A stretch of DNA of 8,537 nucleotides, taken from JAVKFF01 sp040226215 (lineage in GTDB: Bacteria; Pseudomonadota; Alphaproteobacteria; DSM-16000; Inquilinaceae). Below are positions 7,895 through 8,537 of the stretch, piece by piece. The stretch covers positions 1 through 8,537 of the forward strand of contig JAVKFF010000196.1 of NCBI GenBank assembly GCA_040226215.1, in the 5' to 3' direction. The position numbers and the translations under genes are program-made. Positions within the stretch are counted from its first letter, which is position 1; each line of letters begins with the position of its first letter. Below the pieces are notes generated by a model. The model saw nothing but the letters and a program-made list of their open reading frames with translations. It was not told the DNA's origin and searched no databases.

Positions 7895-8537
7895 CTAGCC
7901 CCGTGCCACCGGCATGGCGATGGGGCCGTCGGCGCGTCCGTTCACGAACTGGTCGACGAAGGCGTTGCCGGAGCCGTCGACCTCCGTGGCCGGTCCCTCC
8001 CAGACGATGCGGCCCTGGTAGAGCATGGCGATGCGGTCGGCGATCTTGCGTGCCGAGGCCATGTCGTGGGTGATCGACAGCGCCGTGGCGCCCAGATGCC
8101 TGGTGCAGGTGACGATCAGGTCGTTGATGACGTCGGCCATGATCGGGTCGAGGCCTGTGGTCGGCTCGTCGAAGAAGATGATCTCGGGGTCGGTGGCGAT
8201 GGCGCGGGCCAGGGCCACGCGCTTCTGCATGCCGCCGGAAAGCTCGACCGGCATCAGGTCGGCGACGTCGGCACCCAGTCCGACCTCCGCCAGCTTGGCC
8301 ACGGCGAGGTCGCGGGCCTGGGCGCGGCCGAGCGTGCCTTCCTGCAGGGCGCGGAAGGCGATGTTGCGCCAGACCGGCAGGCTGTCGAACAGGGCGCCGC
8401 CCTGGAACAGCATGCCGAAGCGGCGCAGCAGGTCGGTGCGCTCGGCACCCCGGAAATGGGTGGTGTCGACGCCGTCGATGCGGATGGTGCCCTGGTCGGG
8501 CTCCATGATGCCCAGGATGCATTTCAGCATCACCGAC
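7895..8537 (-). CDS. mlaF: ABC transporter ATP-binding protein, MlaF (Ttg2A) type, 5' end outside the window
   Basis: ATPase of the Mla phospholipid-transport complex at the inner membrane, which helps keep outer-membrane lipid asymmetry. The frame is open at the right edge and begins Ser-Val-Met-Leu-Lys-Cys-Ile-Leu-Gly, the sequence expected right after a GKS Walker A motif, which must lie beyond base 8537; the GTG at 8533-8531 is therefore internal. Counting that Val as residue 1: Q-loop FQGGALF (43-49), ABC signature LSGGMQKR (98-105), Walker B IIFFDEP (118-124), D-loop TTGLDP (125-130) and H-loop His156 (SITHD). The C-terminal GRADGPI resembles the MlaF tail that contacts MlaB or the partner subunit. 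The permease gene mlaE is expected just upstream, outside the window. Other importer ATPases are less likely because of SVMLKCILG and the tail. Confidence 0.88.
   Translation of the reverse strand, partial: SVMLKCILGIMEPDQGTIRIDGVDTTHFRGAERTDLLRRFGMLFQGGALFDSLPVWRNIAFRALQEGTLGRAQARDLAVAKLAEVGLGADVADLMPVELSGGMQKRVALARAIATDPEIIFFDEPTTGLDPIMADVINDLIVTCTRHLGATALSITHDMASARKIADRIAMLYQGRIVWEGPATEVDGSGNAFVDQFVNGRADGPIAMPVARG

Overview
The window reads as chromosomal DNA from a high-GC alphaproteobacterium, most likely Rhodospirillales-like. This rests on the GC-rich codon use, the close resemblance of AhcY, RadA and PurF to alphaproteobacterial forms, and the linkage mlaF-radA-cvpA-purF-SDR, which I recall from that group. 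The organism call is an inference; no marker gene fixes it.

Layout. Plus strand: the 3' part of ahcY (S-adenosylhomocysteine hydrolase, 3-1121; its 5' end lies left of the window), then a 591-bp gene-free stretch, then an alpha/beta-hydrolase of the hormone-sensitive-lipase type (1713-2693). Minus strand, read right to left: the 3' part of an mlaF-like ABC ATPase (8537-7895, 5' end outside), radA (7878-6481), cvpA (6421-5741), purF (5688-4198), a short-chain dehydrogenase/reductase (4191-3418) and an unassigned protein with a YGAN motif (3409-2690). The two blocks converge tail to tail and share a CTAG at 2690-2693.

How the genes fit together. The minus-strand block is tightly packed (gaps of 16, 59, 52, 6 and 8 bp) and looks like one operon. 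It mixes envelope lipid transport (MlaF), recombination branch processing (RadA), a membrane protein classically linked to purF (CvpA), the first committed step of purine synthesis (PurF, with all cysteines for the [4Fe-4S] type), and two translationally close genes of unknown substrate. AhcY belongs to the methyl cycle and has no obvious functional link to the hydrolase next to it.

Most unusual points. (1) The hydrolase keeps its HGGG, Asp and His but has Arg where the catalytic Ser of GDSAGG should be. (2) The SDR keeps Tyr and Lys but has Ala for the catalytic Ser and Asp for the structural Asn. (3) The 1173-1611 region is a tandem series of a composite palindromic element: two near-complete copies, with a 101-bp stretch identical between them, and one truncated copy. 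Each full copy holds several hairpins, including a perfect GTGTGA/TCACAC dyad. I found no CRISPR array, tRNA, rRNA, transposase or phage gene. Nothing here amounts to a clear new system; the two altered active sites and the repeat array are the best leads.
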